Of a stretch of 15,528 bases of DNA, positions 13,721-15,528 are shown piece after piece. A model generated the notes under the pieces. The model ran no database searches. It saw only the letters and a program-made list of their open reading frames with translations, and was not told the origin of the DNA. The DNA comes from Anaerolineales bacterium (lineage in GTDB: Bacteria > Chloroflexota > Anaerolineae > Epilineales > JAANWY01). The first letter of the stretch is position 1. The number at the start of each line of letters is the position of its first letter. Location: positions 1-15,528 of the forward strand of contig JAANWY010000185.1 in the NCBI GenBank assembly GCA_018263655.1, read 5' to 3'. Position numbers and translations under genes: made by a program.

Positions 13721-14702
13721 CGCGGTCGCCGGCGCTGAGCTGTACGCAGCGCTGGCCGAGGCATTAGGCCAGCCGCCGCCCTGGTTGGCCGAGGCCGGAC
13801 GCAACTGGCCTTTGTTTGAAGCTGCTGTCGGTGCGGCCCAGCACCTCGGCTCGGAAACTGCCCGCCGGGGCGCAGAAGCGCTGGCCGCCATTCCGCCCGA
13901 GCCGCTGAAGACGCGCCGCCGGCGTTACCGGCAGCTCTTCGCCGGCCCGGGGCGGCCGCGTTTGTGGCTGTACGAATCAATGTACGTGGACGGGCGCTTA
14001 CTCGGGCCGGTCGCATTTGCCGTACAACGAATCTACGAAGCCGCCGGCCTGGAAGTGGAAGGCGCCGAGCTGCCCGACCACGCCTCGCTGGAGCTGGCTT
14101 TTCTGGGCTGGCTGGCGGAACAGGAAGCCGCCCACCCGACCCAGGCCGGCGACTGGCAGCAGTTGGCCCGCCGCTTCATGCAACGCCACGCCGGGCGCTG
14201 GCTGCCCGATCTGGGGCGCGCTCTGGCCGCCAGCGGCGACTCGGTCTACGCGCCCATCGGTCAACTGCTGGCCGATTGGTTGACCGAGGCCGAGCGACCG
14301 CGGCAGAGGGGCAAGATGCCATCTTGCCCTACACTGCCGGCCATCCCGCAGACCGAGGTGTGCGCCCTGTGCGGCTTCTGCGCGCAGGTGTGCCCGACGC
14401 AGGCGCTGATCGTCCGCGAAACGGACGCGGAGACCGGGTTGGTGCTCATCCCCTCGGCGTGCGTGGGCTGCGGAAAGTGCGAGCGGGTGTGCGATTTCAG
14501 TGCGTTGCGGTTGGAGGAGCCGTCATCGGACGCCGCCGGCCCGGTCGCGCTGCGGGTCTCACACCGTGCCATGTGCGCCGGCTGCGGGCAGCCCACCGTC
14601 AGCCGCGCTGAGCTGAAGGCCATCGCCGCCAGCATCGGCGAGTGGCCACGATGGTTGGATTATTGTCTGGAATGTCGTCCCATACTAATGGAGAGCGTCT
14701 GA
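13710..14702 (+). CDS. TorD/DmsD-like chaperone fused to a 2x[4Fe-4S] ferredoxin and a four-Cys tail
   Basis: A 330-aa cytoplasmic protein. Residues about 1-195 look like the all-helical TorD/DmsD/NarJ family that loads and proofreads molybdoenzymes before Tat export: LYAALAEAL, YRQLFAGPGRPRLWLYESMY, the family hallmark LPDHASLELAFLGWLAEQEA and FMQRHAGRWLPDLGRAL. Residues 218-265 are a two-cluster ferredoxin: C218/221/224/228 (CALCGFCAQVCP) and C251/254/257/261 (CVGCGKCERVCD). Two more pairs, C289-X2-C292 and C319-X2-C322, could bind zinc or iron. The start ATG at 13710 overlaps the slipin stop; the stop TGA overlaps the next ATG. The catalytic-type Tat substrate is four genes upstream. The fusion is unusual and I infer redox-linked maturation. 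Confidence 0.85.
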   Translation: MGSDAVAGAELYAALAEALGQPPPWLAEAGRNWPLFEAAVGAAQHLGSETARRGAEALAAIPPEPLKTRRRRYRQLFAGPGRPRLWLYESMYVDGRLLGPVAFAVQRIYEAAGLEVEGAELPDHASLELAFLGWLAEQEAAHPTQAGDWQQLARRFMQRHAGRWLPDLGRALAASGDSVYAPIGQLLADWLTEAERPRQRGKMPSCPTLPAIPQTEVCALCGFCAQVCPTQALIVRETDAETGLVLIPSACVGCGKCERVCDFSALRLEEPSSDAAGPVALRVSHRAMCAGCGQPTVSRAELKAIAASIGEWPRWLDYCLECRPILMESV

Positions 14703-15116
14703 TGTATCTTCCCCAGTCCCCCTCATGATTCCCTCTACTGGTTGATCAACACGCCACCCGTTGGCGGCATCGTGGTGGGTCTCATTGCCGGCGGGTCCAT
14801 CCTGGCCTACGGTCTCACCCTGCGCTGGATCGCCCGGGGCCGGGAGGCCGGCGAGCGCGAAACGTACGCCTATCCCACGCCGGCGCTGGTGGCAAAGCGG
14901 GTAATGTCGGACCACAGCGAGACCACCCCCAGGAGCTCCACGATATCCCTGTCCTGGAAGCCCATCCCTTTCAGCGCTCGAGTGTGCGCGGTCGTGCAGT
15001 ACTGGCAGCCGGCGACGGCCGAAACAGCCAGGGCGATGATTTCCTTGGTGCGACTGTCCAGCTTCTCACTGGGAGCCATCACGGCCTGCATCCGATCCCA
15101 CGTGCTCTCCAGGTAG
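14702..15116 (+). pseudogene. Frameshifted small single-helix membrane protein gene
   Basis: ATG at 14702 overlaps the preceding stop (TGATG), the usual sign of a coupled gene, but its frame hits TGA at 14726 after eight codons. Removing one C from the run at 14718-14722 restores MYLPQSPHDSLYWLINTPP followed by a hydrophobic helix GGIVVGLIAGGSILAYGLTL and a basic RWIARGREAGE. This resembles the 54-aa protein at 12594. The restored frame stays open to 15116, but from 14870 onwards it runs antisense through the AhpD-like gene, so the genuine protein probably ended near 14880. It may be a true pseudogene, a sequencing or assembly error, or programmed slippage. A TTG at 14742 could start a shorter product. 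Confidence 0.5.
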
Positions 15117-15247
15117 TCGGGGTGGTTGGCCATGGCCCGATAGAGAGCCGGCACTCCTTTTGTGCCATAGGCCTCCTTGATTTTTTCGAAGACGGCCTTC
15201 GCTTTGGGGTCGGCTTCGGCTTCGCTCACCAACTTGACTCTTGGCAT
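14870..15247 (-). CDS. AhpD-like carboxymuconolactone decarboxylase-family protein
   Basis: A 125-aa soluble protein. The AhpD-type redox motif is CQYCTTAHTRALKGMG, with Cys81, Cys84 and His88 all present, preceded by DSRTKEIIALAVSAVAG, the family helix. Members act as small thiol peroxidases or disulphide reductases, or have unassigned roles. ATG at 15247 has AAGGAG nine bases upstream; the in-frame TTG at 15256 would abut that site and was rejected. It lies 42 bp after tRNA-Cys on the same strand and may share its transcript. Its 3' end overlaps the open frame of the broken membrane gene. It faces the redox cluster and is probably not part of it. Confidence 0.92.
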   Translation of the reverse strand: MPRVKLVSEAEADPKAKAVFEKIKEAYGTKGVPALYRAMANHPDYLESTWDRMQAVMAPSEKLDSRTKEIIALAVSAVAGCQYCTTAHTRALKGMGFQDRDIVELLGVVSLWSDITRFATSAGVG

Positions 15248-15289
15248 TTGATGCAACTCCTTCCGAATACTGATCTTTCAACGACCCAG

Positions 15290-15360
15290 AGGCGCCGGCT
15301 GGACTCGAACCAGCGGTCAGGGTTTTGCAGACCCTTGCCTTACCCCTTGGCTACGGCGCC
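15290..15360 (-). tRNA. tRNA-Cys (anticodon GCA)
   Basis: Minus strand. Acceptor arms GGCGCCG and CGGCGCC, D arm GCC...GGC, anticodon stem AGGGT/ACCCT with loop CTGCAAA (anticodon GCA at 15328-15326), and T stem GCTGG/CCAGC with loop TTCGAGT. The discriminator base is T, as expected for tRNA-Cys. CCA is not encoded. The inverted repeat at 15367-15514 lies directly upstream of its 5' end. Confidence 0.95.
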
Positions 15361-15366
15361 TGGTGA

Positions 15367-15514
15367 AAGCGTTCAGGGGGTAACCCATAGAGCATCCCTT
15401 CGACGGGCCCTTCGACAGGCTCAGGACGCCGCTCAGGACGCCGCCTGAGTAGACCGAGGCGAAGCCGAGGTCGTATCGAAGCGACGTCCTGAGTTCATCG
15501 AAGGGGGTGCGGCT
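15367..15514. repeat. Right copy of the 148-bp inverted repeat
   Basis: Inverted partner of 1-148, with 144 of 148 positions matching and none gapped. It has the same 12-bp modules in mirror order. It begins 6 bp upstream of the tRNA-Cys 5' end, so both copies stand upstream of an inward-reading gene in the same relative orientation. The last 14 bases of the window (15515-15528) are outside the match. Confidence 0.9.
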
Positions 15515-15528
15515 TGTGCGAAGAACCA

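Noticed and set aside
1..15528. Transposon with terminal inverted repeats carrying cargo
   Set aside because: No transposase, integrase or recombinase gene and no target duplication visible; a dispersed repeat at contig ends is simpler.

Overview
The window reads as a piece of a high-GC bacterial chromosome, most likely Chloroflexota (Anaerolineae/Caldilineae-like). This is inferred from protein style and gene content, not from a marker gene. Both ends lie inside the same 148-bp repeat in inverted orientation. The repeats could bound a unit, but they are also where an assembler would stop, so this may be a whole contig ending at dispersed repeats.

Layout: 206-3204 (+) holds an ABC exporter and a DUF711 protein. 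3366-5136 (-) is a two-component system, an OmpR/PhoB-type regulator and its histidine kinase. 5137-5476 is a divergent regulatory region with a good promoter for the kinase operon, an 11-bp-spaced direct repeat and a structured leader. 5477-14702 (+), plus a small gene after it, is the core: a respiratory gene cluster. 14870-15247 (-) is an AhpD-like protein and 15290-15360 (-) is tRNA-Cys.

The core cluster runs, in order: a tetrahaem lipocytochrome c built from two tandem copies of a dihaem unit; a dihaem cytochrome c; a Tat-exported molybdopterin-oxidoreductase-family catalytic-type subunit; a four-cluster [4Fe-4S] subunit; a ten-helix NrfD-type quinone-binding membrane subunit; a 54-aa single-helix protein; a slipin (SPFH/band 7) protein; a TorD-like chaperone fused to a 2x[4Fe-4S] ferredoxin and a four-Cys tail; and a second, frameshifted single-helix protein related to the first. 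The likely role is electron transfer between the menaquinone pool and periplasmic cytochromes or an extracytoplasmic substrate. The layout resembles Qrc, Psr/Phs and alternative complex III but matches none of them exactly. The substrate and direction cannot be read from sequence.

Every longer gap inside this cluster carries a different inverted-repeat element: 6980-7011, 7028-7212, 10277-10373, 12477-12571 and 12844-12937. The second and last are the same family, in the same orientation, exactly 42 nt before the start codons of two different genes. The most notable items are the TorD-ferredoxin fusion, the slipin inside a redox operon, a catalytic-type subunit without an obvious molybdenum ligand, and this repeat architecture.
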